Shown here: positions 8,704 through 17,465 of the stretch, one piece after another
Layout of the letters: each line of letters opens with the position of its first letter
How positions within the stretch are numbered: the first letter of the stretch is position 1
Origin: an uncultured Agathobacter sp.
GTDB taxonomy: Bacteria; Bacillota; Clostridia; Lachnospirales; Lachnospiraceae
Direction of reading: 5' to 3'
Length of the DNA: 64,000 nt
NCBI GenBank assembly: GCA_934359755.1
Contig: CAKRLV010000011.1
Location: forward strand, 6,940 to 70,939
Notes under the pieces: generated by a model
Databases searched by the model: none
The model's input: only the letters and a program-made list of their open reading frames with translations
What the model was told of the DNA's origin: nothing
Translations under genes and position numbers: made by a program

Positions 8704-9375
8704 CTAATGAAGGCTCACCTTTCCAAACCTTACGTTCTTCCAAAGTCTTTCATTTATCTTATATGAGTTCTTCTTCAATAACTTCTTATATGAATCTCCG
8801 TCGAAATTATAAGCATCCACCGACACTCCATTCATCTGTGCATATATCTCCTGATACTTCTGCGCGAGAGCAATCTTCATGATTGTGTCATTATACACAC
8901 TCTGCTTGACATTTAACTTATCCGTCTGCCCAAAATCCTCCATATCGCTTTCAAAGTCGGCCTGGGTATTCTTTGCATAATTTATCTCATCTTCTGTAAG
9001 CTCAGTATTCTCCTTCACTGCCATCTGGTAAAAAATCTCATCGTGTATCGCCATCTGCATTGCACTGTCTCTGGCTGTGATTCGTATGAACTGGCCATCT
9101 AAATGAAGATTCCAGTATTTATTCGTATTCGACGGATTATAAACCAGTGCATCCTGCTCAACTTTCTGCTCTTCATAAACTACATAAAATGCTAAATCTT
9201 CAAACGTAAGCTTAGTATCATTTACTGTAACCGCAGTGTTCTTTAGATGCTCATTGTAATCAATTCCACCTGCAAGAGAATACTTTCTGTATGATGTGTA
9301 GCCAAGAATTATAACTAAAATCCCAAGTATAATGGTGAGTATATATTTCTTCGGATGTCTTCTTTCTACTGACAA
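8704..9375 (-). CDS. Membrane-anchored protein resembling a SurA/PrsA N-terminal chaperone domain
   Basis: A 223-residue protein with one N-terminal transmembrane helix (about residues 10-27, KYILTIILGILVIILGY) and a helical extracytoplasmic body. The body resembles the substrate-binding arm of SurA/PrsA-type foldases, but no peptidyl-prolyl isomerase domain follows. I do not recognise a named family, so the similarity is weak. The start is TTG 9375, which overlaps the upstream yqeY stop (10-bp overlap), consistent with translational coupling. A role in folding or anchoring exported proteins would be inference. Confidence 0.6.
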   Translation of the reverse strand: MSVERRHPKKYILTIILGILVIILGYTSYRKYSLAGGIDYNEHLKNTAVTVNDTKLTFEDLAFYVVYEEQKVEQDALVYNPSNTNKYWNLHLDGQFIRITARDSAMQMAIHDEIFYQMAVKENTELTEDEINYAKNTQADFESDMEDFGQTDKLNVKQSVYNDTIMKIALAQKYQEIYAQMNGVSVDAYNFDGDSYKKLLKKNSYKINERLWKNVRFGKVSLH

Positions 9376-9803
9376 AGCTTTGCAACCACCTGATTAATTA
9401 CTTTTCCATCAGCCTTTCCTTTTAATTCCGGCATAACATTCTTCATAATCTGACCTTTGTTCTTTGTCGCAATGACATCCGCAAATTTCTCTGTAAGTAC
9501 AGCCTCAACCTCTTCTGCTGACATCATGGCTGGTGCATACTCTTCAAATACAGTATAACGTGCCTTATATTCTTCAAGTAAATCAGTTCTTGATTCTGGA
9601 CAGCTGTCAATCTGCTCCTTTACTGTCTTCATCTCTTTCATGATTACCCTGTTTACAAGTTCCTCTGGAATGTCATCCCTGCATCCCTCATCAATAGCTA
9701 CTTTTTTAACAGCTGATACCAGAGTAGAAATCGCATCCTTTCTAGCCTTATCTCTTGCCTTCATTGCGGCAATCATATCCTTCTGTAATTGTTCCATCTG
9801 CAT
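9366..9803 (-). CDS. yqeY: YqeY/GatB-tail domain protein
   Basis: A 145-residue helical protein of the YqeY family, related to the C-terminal tail of the GatB amidotransferase subunit that binds tRNA. Recognisable blocks are MKARDKARKDAISTL near the start and the C-terminal NKGQIMKNVMPELKGKADGK, close to the family consensus. The biochemical role of free YqeY proteins is not settled; a tRNA-related function is likely. The ATG at 9803 is best because GGAGG sits 9 bp upstream; a second ATG two codons later is possible. It forms an overlapping pair with the 223-residue membrane protein. Confidence 0.9.
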   Translation of the reverse strand: MQMEQLQKDMIAAMKARDKARKDAISTLVSAVKKVAIDEGCRDDIPEELVNRVIMKEMKTVKEQIDSCPESRTDLLEEYKARYTVFEEYAPAMMSAEEVEAVLTEKFADVIATKNKGQIMKNVMPELKGKADGKVINQVVAKLCQ

Positions 9804-9888
9804 TAGTCTGTTCCTCCTTAATTAAATACAAGAATTAAATACAAGAACGCTCCGCGTTGCCGCTGAGCGCCCTGTTATATACATATTA

Positions 9889-11115
9889 TTATACATATCT
9901 TCGTAGTCCTGTAATAGTATGGCACTTAACGGCACGACCATCTGTAATTCCTGCCTTTGTAGACTGTGCCTCTACAATACATCCATTACCAATATAAATA
10001 GCAACATGTCCAGGGTATACTACTACATCTCCGGCCTGGATATTTGCAAATGCAACCGGCTGTCCCTGTGACTTAAACGCCTGTGAATAACGTGGTGTAG
10101 AAATACCAAAATGGGCATATACAAGATGTACAAAACCTGAACAGTCCACACCATTTGTAAGGCTGTTTCCACCCCATCTGTATGGATTACCTACAAACTG
10201 GAGCGCGTATGCTACAACCTGTGAACCAGATACTCCTGTCCTTGGTGAAGGATTGTAGCTTGGGTCTGATAAATAATCAACGCTTGAACTTACGCCTCCA
10301 TTACCTGTACCACCACCCGAATAGCTTCCGCTGTCTGCATGTGCTGCGGCAGCCTCCTGCGCACGGATAATTCTCTCCTGCTCATCGATTGTCTTCTGGT
10401 AATCTTCAGCCTGCTGCTTTGCAGTTGCAATCTCAGTCGCATATTTGTCCTTCTCATTCTGAAGTGATACTATCGCCTGCTCAAGATTTCCCTGCTTCGA
10501 CTCGTATTCACCCTGAAGTGCTACAAGCGATTCCATGTCATCTGATAATTTCTGAGAAAGTTTCTCAACTTCATCAACTTTCGCCTGAAAATTAAGCATA
10601 AGATCTCTGTCAGCCTGATAAACATCAGATACATACTCTATTCTATTAAGCATATCTGAGATTCCATCTGATTCAAGAATGGCCTCCCAGATAGAATTCG
10701 AAGCTCCATTCTCATACATGAACTGTATACGAAGCTTCATTGCTGCATACTGCTCATCAACATCTGCACGGGCCTGCTCAAGATCCTGGGAACACTTTGT
10801 AATCTCATCCTGCTTATTAGAAATCTGTGTCTGCAGCTTCTTCTGAGCCGCTAAAAGATTATTGAGCTCAGTAGTCTTATTAGATATATTTACCTCGGTC
10901 TGACTCTTCTGATCTTTGAGACCATCGATTTTCTCATTTGTGTCTTTAAGATCTTTTTGTGCCTTTGCCTTTTTCTCCTTGGCTGTTGTTGCATAGACCT
11001 TCATACTACCAGTCATATATGTCCAGAAATTAGAACCATCGAACGCTGGCAATGTAGCAAAAAGTGCAACCAACAGTATAACGCTCATTATTCTTCTCTT
11101 CTTATAAAAGTACAT
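9889..11115 (-). CDS. Secreted NlpC/P60 peptidoglycan endopeptidase with coiled-coil domain
   Basis: A 408-residue exported cell-wall hydrolase. After a basic start and hydrophobic segment (about residues 9-30) comes a long PcsB-like coiled coil (about 40-250), a Ser/Gly-rich linker, and a C-terminal NlpC/P60 (C40) domain of about 115 residues. The catalytic cysteine is in NGVDCSGFVHLVY, the histidine in PGHVAIYIG, and a polar third residue follows. Such enzymes cut the D-gamma-glutamyl-diamino acid bond in peptidoglycan stems, and the coiled coil usually holds them inactive until a divisome partner releases it. The frame is open 38 codons further upstream, but ATG 11115 has GGAGG at the right distance and is followed by the signal peptide. 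Confidence 0.92.
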   Translation of the reverse strand: MYFYKKRRIMSVILLVALFATLPAFDGSNFWTYMTGSMKVYATTAKEKKAKAQKDLKDTNEKIDGLKDQKSQTEVNISNKTTELNNLLAAQKKLQTQISNKQDEITKCSQDLEQARADVDEQYAAMKLRIQFMYENGASNSIWEAILESDGISDMLNRIEYVSDVYQADRDLMLNFQAKVDEVEKLSQKLSDDMESLVALQGEYESKQGNLEQAIVSLQNEKDKYATEIATAKQQAEDYQKTIDEQERIIRAQEAAAAHADSGSYSGGGTGNGGVSSSVDYLSDPSYNPSPRTGVSGSQVVAYALQFVGNPYRWGGNSLTNGVDCSGFVHLVYAHFGISTPRYSQAFKSQGQPVAFANIQAGDVVVYPGHVAIYIGNGCIVEAQSTKAGITDGRAVKCHTITGLRRYV

Positions 11116-11250
11116 CTGGCTTCCTCCAAAATTCTCACAAGGCAGTAAAACAATATATTCCCGCCTTTCAAAAATAACTATATGCACACTACATTCTATT
11201 TTGGCACAAAACCAGATTTTTTTCCACATTTTTCGGCAAAAAAATATAAA

Positions 11251-12801
11251 TTATATCCTGGCAATTTTTACCACGACAATTTTATCTCCCATCTTGACCG
11301 AATCAGTCTCCAATTCATTTACACTACATATATCGTTCATCGTTGTGCGATACTTCTTCGCAATGTCCCATAGCTTTTCATCCTTTTGAACCACATATCC
11401 TACAATTCCAGGAATATTATCCTCATTATCATTGTAAGATTCGCTTTCTATCTCATCTATCACGGTAATATTTCTCTTTTCAAACGCAATCGCTGCGATA
11501 TGAATTGCAGCTTTCACCTCATATTCCCTGCTGTCAAGCAGATTAATCTGTAACTGATCTACTCCCGCATCAAGCCTGCACAGCGACTTTTCATTTACTC
11601 CCTGAAGTTCTATCTGCTGTTCGAATGGAATCTGATCTATCCTGCATCTTACTGGAAAACCATCATCAGATGCTATATAAAGCATATGTACAGTGAGCAT
11701 TCCATCTACTCTCATCCTATCGTCCTCAAGCATGGAATGTTCTATCCTGACTTTACTTTTACATCCGCATATCTGCATAATACTATCATCCGCCGCATCC
11801 ATATGTATCTGCTCCGTGAATCTGTTGCGCGCAGTATTTTTAATAAGGAATCTGTCAAGCGAAAGCATTTTCCTCTGCGGAATAAGATTCTTAGAAAGAG
11901 AATACGCATCCCGCAGCACATTAAGCCGGCTGTTTTTCCATGCAAATATTTCTACCTCAAATACTGCCTGTAAATTAATCTGACGCATCTCCCTGTCATA
12001 GTCTGGTTCGATATCAAGTGTCTTCTGGACCATATTCATTCTCGCCCAGTAAATATCAGGATCATACGCCTCATCGCATCTGATACTTCCTGAGAAATTC
12101 AACGTCGTATCATACCATTCATTCTCACGGTCTTCACTGATATAGAAAATCAGGCAATATAATTCCCCCTGCACATTGAGTACATTCCCCGAAAAAGACA
12201 TTTCCACATTTCTTACATCCACAAAATCATACAGGATTTTTCCTATATTGGGCTTTGATTTTGGAATTGTAAATTCATTGTCAACTCGCAGAGTGTCATA
12301 TTTACATACCTGTAATTCAAGAAATTCTTCTTCATCAACAAGCTGCTCACATTCTTCCCCATCAATATTCTGCGCTATATCATATTGCACAATCTCATTG
12401 ACTCTTGATTCTATATTGATAATTCCTCTGATAGAAATCTTTCTGGAATTAATAATATTGACCGACAAGTCCTCTACATCACAGTTTATCTTAGAGATGT
12501 CACCATCCTCTATATTTTCCACCATCAGTTTTTCCTGAAAAGGAATTGTCCCTTTTATCACTTCGGGCACATTGCCATTTCCATCCTGTCTGTACATTAT
12601 CTCAAAGTTCATTCTGCCAGTCACCCATACTGAATTGTTAGCTGATTTGACTTCTTCTACCTCCGCCATGCCAGTAGCGCAGACAATGAGAAGTACATCT
12701 GGCTTGTTGTCTTTGATTACATAGTCCTCGTCAAATGTCATCTGCGAAAAAGTATAATTTTTTTCTATTAAATTTTTGATTTTCTGTTTATTTAATTGCA
12801 T
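11251..12801 (-). CDS. sipL: SipL-like spore coat morphogenetic protein (DUF3794/SPOCS plus LysM)
   Basis: A 516-residue protein with repeated DUF3794 (SPOCS) beta domains through about residue 440 and a C-terminal LysM domain (VVQKDEKLWDIAKKYRTTMNDI). This layout and length match SipL of Clostridioides difficile, which binds SpoIVA through its LysM region and is needed to place the spore coat. No signal peptide is present, as expected for a mother-cell protein. I prefer ATG 12801 because GGGGG lies 8 bases upstream; an ATG five codons earlier is possible. The veg gene lies just upstream, an arrangement I recall from other clostridia. Confidence 0.82.
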   Translation of the reverse strand: MQLNKQKIKNLIEKNYTFSQMTFDEDYVIKDNKPDVLLIVCATGMAEVEEVKSANNSVWVTGRMNFEIMYRQDGNGNVPEVIKGTIPFQEKLMVENIEDGDISKINCDVEDLSVNIINSRKISIRGIINIESRVNEIVQYDIAQNIDGEECEQLVDEEEFLELQVCKYDTLRVDNEFTIPKSKPNIGKILYDFVDVRNVEMSFSGNVLNVQGELYCLIFYISEDRENEWYDTTLNFSGSIRCDEAYDPDIYWARMNMVQKTLDIEPDYDREMRQINLQAVFEVEIFAWKNSRLNVLRDAYSLSKNLIPQRKMLSLDRFLIKNTARNRFTEQIHMDAADDSIMQICGCKSKVRIEHSMLEDDRMRVDGMLTVHMLYIASDDGFPVRCRIDQIPFEQQIELQGVNEKSLCRLDAGVDQLQINLLDSREYEVKAAIHIAAIAFEKRNITVIDEIESESYNDNEDNIPGIVGYVVQKDEKLWDIAKKYRTTMNDICSVNELETDSVKMGDKIVVVKIARI

Positions 12802-12876
12802 AAAAAATACCCCCATTTCAAACTTTGTATAAAATACTATTCAAAATAAGGGTAAATTATTCTAACTTAACTAAAA

Positions 12877-13119
12877 TTAGCAAAGCTTCATTCTTATATC
12901 TTTTGTAATGATATCTTTGTAACTGAAAGAAAGCAACTGAGGTGGATTCTGATCCTTATCATCATCTACCAATACAGTAAATACACTTGGGTATGCCTGC
13001 TGAATCACGCCCTCCTGAATATCAACTTTATTACGGCCTCTGTCTAACTGAATCTTCACACGGCTGCCGCACTGCTGATGAACGGATGCACGAACTTTTT
13101 TAATTTCTACTTGTTCCAT
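12877..13119 (-). CDS. veg: Veg family protein
   Basis: An 80-residue Veg protein: the core VHQQCGSRVKIQLDRGRNK is diagnostic. In Bacillus subtilis Veg affects biofilm matrix genes, but the molecular function is uncertain. Start ATG 13119 has a GGAGG ribosome binding site; a longer in-frame start at 13167 lacks one. The gene has its own good promoter (13188-13216) with a palindrome upstream. Confidence 0.92.
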   Translation of the reverse strand: MEQVEIKKVRASVHQQCGSRVKIQLDRGRNKVDIQEGVIQQAYPSVFTVLVDDDKDQNPPQLLSFSYKDIITKDIRMKLC

Positions 13120-13187
13120 AACCTGCCTCCTCTTGTCTGTGTTTGGATATCGTATAGAACAATTCAAACACTATATATTGTGTCTTT

Positions 13188-13230
13188 AGTATATCACTGT
13201 AGTGAATTATTTTCAATAGTACTATAGTAC
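13188..13230 (-). promoter_or_regulatory. veg promoter with upstream palindrome
   Basis: TTGAAA (13216-13211), a 17-bp spacer and TATACT (13193-13188). A perfect 12-bp palindrome GTACTATAGTAC (13219-13230) abuts the -35 box and may be a regulator site. Confidence 0.75.
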
Positions 13231-13283
13231 CCTGTCGGTTTATTTTAAGAATATTTTAACAATTATATTACAATTTATACAAA

Positions 13284-13757
13284 CTACTTAAACACAACTG
13301 GTTGTTCTGTATGTTCTATCTTGACCACTATATATGGATAGCTCGCCTGTGAATTTACATTTTCACCCTTCTTAGGTCCTATCAGGTCGGTCTCAAAATA
13401 TATGCTATTGGACGATGCATATAAATTAGTTACCGAAATGCTGTAACCTCCTGTATTTTGCGCTCCGTAGCCCTTTGCAATGTATAAATATTCATTGTCA
13501 TCATATGTAAGTTTAAAATCTACATCTTGTGTTTTCTCTATTTCCTTTGCAAACTCTTCAGGTATGTCTGCACTCTTCACTACAGTGTAGTCAATTTTCT
13601 TTTTTTCTTTGGTGTCGAGTTTTTGTACCATGCAGCCTTCACATAAGAAAACCATTGCCATTACTACCGCAATTAGCATTCCCATTTTCTTAATAAAAAA
13701 TCCCTGCATCATTAATTTCTGTTCTATAAATTTCCTCTTCATTAATTTCGGCTTCAT
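13284..13757 (-). CDS. PrcB-domain lipoprotein
   Basis: A 157-residue predicted lipoprotein. A hydrophobic signal (MLIAVVMAMVFL) is followed by EGC, a probable lipobox cysteine (residue 42). The C-terminus (GYSISVTNLYASSNSIYFE and PYIVVKIE) matches the PrcB_C domain, first described as a partner of a spirochaete surface protease and widespread in Bacillota. The function here is unknown. The start is uncertain: ATG 13757 has a poor ribosome binding site, and ATGs at 13742 and 13712 would still leave a good signal peptide. Confidence 0.75.
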   Translation of the reverse strand: MKPKLMKRKFIEQKLMMQGFFIKKMGMLIAVVMAMVFLCEGCMVQKLDTKEKKKIDYTVVKSADIPEEFAKEIEKTQDVDFKLTYDDNEYLYIAKGYGAQNTGGYSISVTNLYASSNSIYFETDLIGPKKGENVNSQASYPYIVVKIEHTEQPVVFK

Positions 13758-13845
13758 AAATTCTGATTATAAATTCCCGCTCTGTTATTTATATTTATTG
13801 TATTCATATTTGCATTTTATAATGCTTTACCATATAATGTTTTTA

Positions 13846-13985
13846 GTTATGAATGCTATATATGTACTTTATAACTGAATAGTTATGAGCGCTATATATA
13901 TGCTTTATAACTGAATAGGTATGAATGCTATATATGCTTTATAACTGAATAGGTATGAATGCTATATATGCTTTATAACTAAATA
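13846..13985. repeat. Minisatellite, four 34-36-bp units
   Basis: Four head-to-tail units (13846, 13882, 13918, 13952) of the form GTTATGAATGCTATATATG plus CTTTATAACTGAATA. Each unit can fold because AGTTAT pairs with ATAACT. They end 38 bp before the plsC start, so they lie in its promoter or leader. Confidence 0.9.
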
Positions 13986-14023
13986 GTTACAATTAAATAT
14001 ACTAATTAATAAGAGGTAAAATT

Positions 14024-14758
14024 ATGAGGACTATACTAATTGGAATTTTTCTATTGATATTTTTTATCATAGATATTCCTATTCTTGGCGTGCAATGGAT
14101 TATCTCCAAAATCAGCCAGCCACACGCTGACATGGTTCAGCTTCGAATCGTTCAGTTTGCATTCAGATGCGTATGTTTTATATCAGGTGTAAAGCTTGAA
14201 GTCATCGGACATGAAAATGTCCCAAAGGATGAAGCAGTAATGTATGTCGGCAACCACAGAGGTTTTTTCGACATAGTTGTCACTTATATGATCTGTCCCG
14301 GACTTACAGGTTATATTTCCAAAGAATCTATTAAAAAGGTTCCAGTTCTAGGTCTTATCATGAAAAGGCTGTACTGTCTCTTCATCGACAGGAACGATAT
14401 CAAGCAAAGCCTGCAGGTTATCCTTACTGCAATTGACCAGATTAAGCGCGGAATATCTGTATGTATCTTCCCTGAAGGTACCAGACATATAGATCATGAT
14501 GATCCAACTACTATGCTTCCATTCAAAGAAGGTTCATTCAAGATTGCAACCAAATCAGGATGTAAGATTATCCCAATGGCAATCTATGGAACCCCTGATT
14601 GTTTTGAAAACAGTTTTCCATGGATTAAAAGCAGCAAGGTAATTATCAAGTATGGCAAACCAATCGATCCAAAGTCTCTTTCCAAAGAGGAGCAGAAGAA
14701 AATAGGAGCCTACGCCCACGATGTAATCGAAAATATGCTTAAAGAAATTTGTTCTTAA
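14024..14758 (+). CDS. plsC: 1-acyl-sn-glycerol-3-phosphate acyltransferase
   Basis: A 244-residue PlsC-type enzyme that acylates lysophosphatidic acid in phospholipid synthesis at the membrane. The N-terminus is a hydrophobic anchor (residues 4-25). The catalytic H-X4-D motif is NHRGFFD (His78, Asp83). FPEGTRH at about residue 147 binds the glycerophosphate, and IPMAIYGT is the late conserved block. ATG 14024 follows AAGAGG. It stands alone between two unrelated minisatellites. Confidence 0.93.
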   Translation: MRTILIGIFLLIFFIIDIPILGVQWIISKISQPHADMVQLRIVQFAFRCVCFISGVKLEVIGHENVPKDEAVMYVGNHRGFFDIVVTYMICPGLTGYISKESIKKVPVLGLIMKRLYCLFIDRNDIKQSLQVILTAIDQIKRGISVCIFPEGTRHIDHDDPTTMLPFKEGSFKIATKSGCKIIPMAIYGTPDCFENSFPWIKSSKVIIKYGKPIDPKSLSKEEQKKIGAYAHDVIENMLKEICS

Positions 14759-14763
14759 AGATT

Positions 14764-14889
14764 TGTAAATAATAATTTGCTAATAGGAATCTGTTAATAA
14801 TAATTCGCTAATAGGAATCTGTTAATAAGAATTTGTTGTTAGTAATCTGTTAATTATAATTCGCTAATAGAAATCTGTTAATAGGAATC
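14764..14889. repeat. Minisatellite, 28-bp unit, about 4.5 copies
   Basis: Units start at 14764, 14792, 14820 and 14848, with a half unit at 14876. The unit reads TGTTAATAATAATTCGC then TAATAGGAATC. It follows the plsC stop codon and precedes the shared terminator. Confidence 0.9.
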
Positions 14890-14902
14890 TTAATAGGAAC
14901 AT

Positions 14903-14953
14903 AAAAAGGAACTTGCTGGAGGCACAAGCCTCTCAGCAGTTCCTTTCTTTTTA
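14903..14953. terminator. Bidirectional terminator between plsC and the amylase
   Basis: GGAACTTGCTGGAGGC pairs with GCCTCTCAGCAGTTCC around ACAA. Five A's precede it and T-rich sequence follows, so it can stop transcripts from both sides. Confidence 0.9.
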
Positions 14954-16540
14954 TTTAAGAATAGCAATTGATTTAGCTGGCATCTTTATTGTATTGCCAT
15001 CCATATCGATTTCTTCCTTCGGTGATATTGTAAGTGTTCCACATATCTCCATACCTTCAAGTGCAGTCTTTGATAAATCTATATCAGCGGCTTCATCCCC
15101 AGTATTGTATACGATTGCAATAGTACTGCCATCATATGTTTTGGTAATTACCGCCTGTTTATCTGCTGTCAGTGAATCGACTATCTCGATCTCTCCTCTT
15201 GCAATCTCAGGATTCTGATTTCTTAAAAGAATTGCTCTCTTGTAATAATTAAGAAGCGATTCCTCATCATCTATCTGCTTATCCTCAGCACCGATTGTAT
15301 ATTCGATATCGTTTTTGCAGCCCTCTGGTCCATTCGTCATGCCCGTTGTATCTTCATCAGACCATCTCATAGGAAGACGCTTGTTCTCATCCTCCTGTCC
15401 CTGGCTTTCCATTCCAATCTCCTCACCATAATATACAAATGGGCTTCCATTCATCATCATAAGAAGTCCTGCCGCCATCTTCATATTTGTTATGTTCCCC
15501 TGCAGGTTATTGGCAATACGAACCTGATCATGGTTTGTCAAAAATGGAGCATCTATGTAATTCTTATTCTCTGATGAATAATCTTCCTGATATTGTAACA
15601 TGCACTCAACAAATCTCTGAGCAGAGTATGTTCCCATAGCAGCACGCGCAATACAACCCTCAGCACTTGATGTATCAAAGTTAAACATACTAGGGGTCTC
15701 ACTTGCATAATAATCAGCTATAGTAGATTTATTTGCCCACACCTCAGATACCATATAGAAGTCTGGTTTAAGACTGGTGCAATATGTATACAACCAGTTA
15801 AGAATCTCACTATTCTTCTCTGTACTTCCCTCTTCATAATGCATAGCGGCATCCATTCTGAATCCATCTACACCTAAGTCAATCCAGAACTTAGAAATTT
15901 TTTCAAATTCTGCCCTTACATCACTATTCATCATGTTAAGGTCCGGCATTTCTTCCCAGAATGAACCCTCATAGTAGTACTCAGAACCAACAACCTTATA
16001 ATATGTACCATCTACCTGTTCCTTTGAAAAATGATAGTAATCTACATATTTACATTCCTCTGCGTTGGCATCCTCGCCCTCTTTAAGCGTTCTCAGGTAA
16101 TCACATGCCTTTGTAAACCACTCGTGCTCTGACGATGTATGATTCATCACAAAATCGATTATAAGTCTTATATCTCTCTTATGACATTCCTCAACTAACG
16201 TCTTAAAATCATCCAGCGTACCATAATCTTTATCAATAGCACAATAATCAGTCACATCATATTTGTGATATGTAGTAGACGGCATGATAGGCATAAGCCA
16301 GATTCCATTAAATCCCATATCCTGAATGTAATCAAGCTTCTGTGTCACCCCATTTAAGTCACCTATCTTATCCCCGTCAGAATCACAAAAAGAATACACA
16401 AATACCTCATAATAATTTCTATAATTATCATCTACTATATTAAGTTCCGGCGTGGCGCTACTGTCAGCGATATTACAATTCACAAACAATCCAAGAAAAA
16501 CCGCTATTACAATCGCCACACTAATTATTCTCTTTCTCAT
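14951..16540 (-). CDS. Exported GH13 alpha-amylase family enzyme
   Basis: A 529-residue glycoside hydrolase family 13 enzyme that cuts or rearranges alpha-1,4-glucans. An N-terminal signal (residues 1-20) is followed by Cys22; FVNC is an imperfect lipobox, so it may be a lipoprotein. Catalytic residues are Asp230 in GFRMDAA (nucleophile), Glu266 in MVSEVWA (acid/base) and Asp338 in TNHDQ. IDFVMNHT is conserved region I, and a typical C-terminal beta domain ends the chain. ATG 16540 has GGAG upstream; the frame extends 10 codons further without support. It is the last gene of the malE-malF-malG operon, so it probably trims surface maltodextrins for uptake. Confidence 0.92.
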   Translation of the reverse strand: MRKRIISVAIVIAVFLGLFVNCNIADSSATPELNIVDDNYRNYYEVFVYSFCDSDGDKIGDLNGVTQKLDYIQDMGFNGIWLMPIMPSTTYHKYDVTDYCAIDKDYGTLDDFKTLVEECHKRDIRLIIDFVMNHTSSEHEWFTKACDYLRTLKEGEDANAEECKYVDYYHFSKEQVDGTYYKVVGSEYYYEGSFWEEMPDLNMMNSDVRAEFEKISKFWIDLGVDGFRMDAAMHYEEGSTEKNSEILNWLYTYCTSLKPDFYMVSEVWANKSTIADYYASETPSMFNFDTSSAEGCIARAAMGTYSAQRFVECMLQYQEDYSSENKNYIDAPFLTNHDQVRIANNLQGNITNMKMAAGLLMMMNGSPFVYYGEEIGMESQGQEDENKRLPMRWSDEDTTGMTNGPEGCKNDIEYTIGAEDKQIDDEESLLNYYKRAILLRNQNPEIARGEIEIVDSLTADKQAVITKTYDGSTIAIVYNTGDEAADIDLSKTALEGMEICGTLTISPKEEIDMDGNTIKMPAKSIAILK

Positions 16541-16592
16541 AATTCTCCTTTTAAAAAAGTCGGTGGCCAATGACCACCGACAAGTATAATTA

Positions 16593-17465
16593 TTAACCTT
16601 TTACAGCTCCACCAGTTACACCTTCTACATAATACTTCTGTAAGCACATAAATAGAAGTGTTACAGGTATGGCTATAAGCACACCACCTGCACAGAATCT
16701 TGTGTAGTATCCCTGGAAATCGTTGGTGTTCATCCAACGATAGAGAGCTACGGCTACGTTGTAGCTCTTTTCCTTTCCGAATGCGATATATGATGCAAAA
16801 ATATAATCACACCATGGTGCCATAAATGCTGTAAGCGCTGTATAAATGATGATTGGCTTTGATAGTGGAATTGTAAGAGTAAAGAAAATTCTTGCTCTTG
16901 TAGCACCATCAATTCTAGCAGCCTCGTCTAACGACTTAGGAATAGTATCAAAGAAACCTTTACATACATAATATCCCATACCAGAACTTGCTATACCAAT
17001 CAGGATAAGACCTGGAATAGCACCTTCCTGTGTAAGACCAAATGATTTTAAAAGGAAGTACATACAAATCATTGTAAGAAATCCTGGGAACATTCCAAGG
17101 ACAAGACAAACTCTCATCCAAAGCTCACGTCCCTTGAATCTCATTCTCGACAATGTATAACTAACCATAAGAACCATACAAGTCTGACCAATTGCAATAA
17201 ATAAAGCAATTATAACTGTATTACCATACCAACGAAGGAAGATGCTCTCATCTCCAAATAACCATTTATAGTTGTCTAATGAGAAAGCCTTAGGAATAAC
17301 ATAATCAACCATTCCGCCATATTCTGAATCATATGATCTAAAGCTTGTAAGTACAATACCAGCAAATGGTAATAACCAGATTATACTAATAATAACAAGC
17401 AATGCATGCGATACAAACGAATCGAGCTTTCTGTGCTGTTTGTGTAATTTCTTCTCTTCTGCCAT
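16593..17465 (-). CDS. malG: Maltodextrin ABC transporter permease
   Basis: A 290-residue inner membrane permease with six predicted membrane segments. The cytoplasmic EAA loop (DEAARIDGATRARIFFTLTIPLSKP) contacts the ATPase. Similarity and partners indicate MalG. It overlaps malF by one base (TAATG), which couples their translation. No ATPase gene is in the operon; clostridial sugar importers often share an MsmK-type ATPase encoded elsewhere (family knowledge). Confidence 0.93.
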   Translation of the reverse strand: MAEEKKLHKQHRKLDSFVSHALLVIISIIWLLPFAGIVLTSFRSYDSEYGGMVDYVIPKAFSLDNYKWLFGDESIFLRWYGNTVIIALFIAIGQTCMVLMVSYTLSRMRFKGRELWMRVCLVLGMFPGFLTMICMYFLLKSFGLTQEGAIPGLILIGIASSGMGYYVCKGFFDTIPKSLDEAARIDGATRARIFFTLTIPLSKPIIIYTALTAFMAPWCDYIFASYIAFGKEKSYNVAVALYRWMNTNDFQGYYTRFCAGGVLIAIPVTLLFMCLQKYYVEGVTGGAVKG

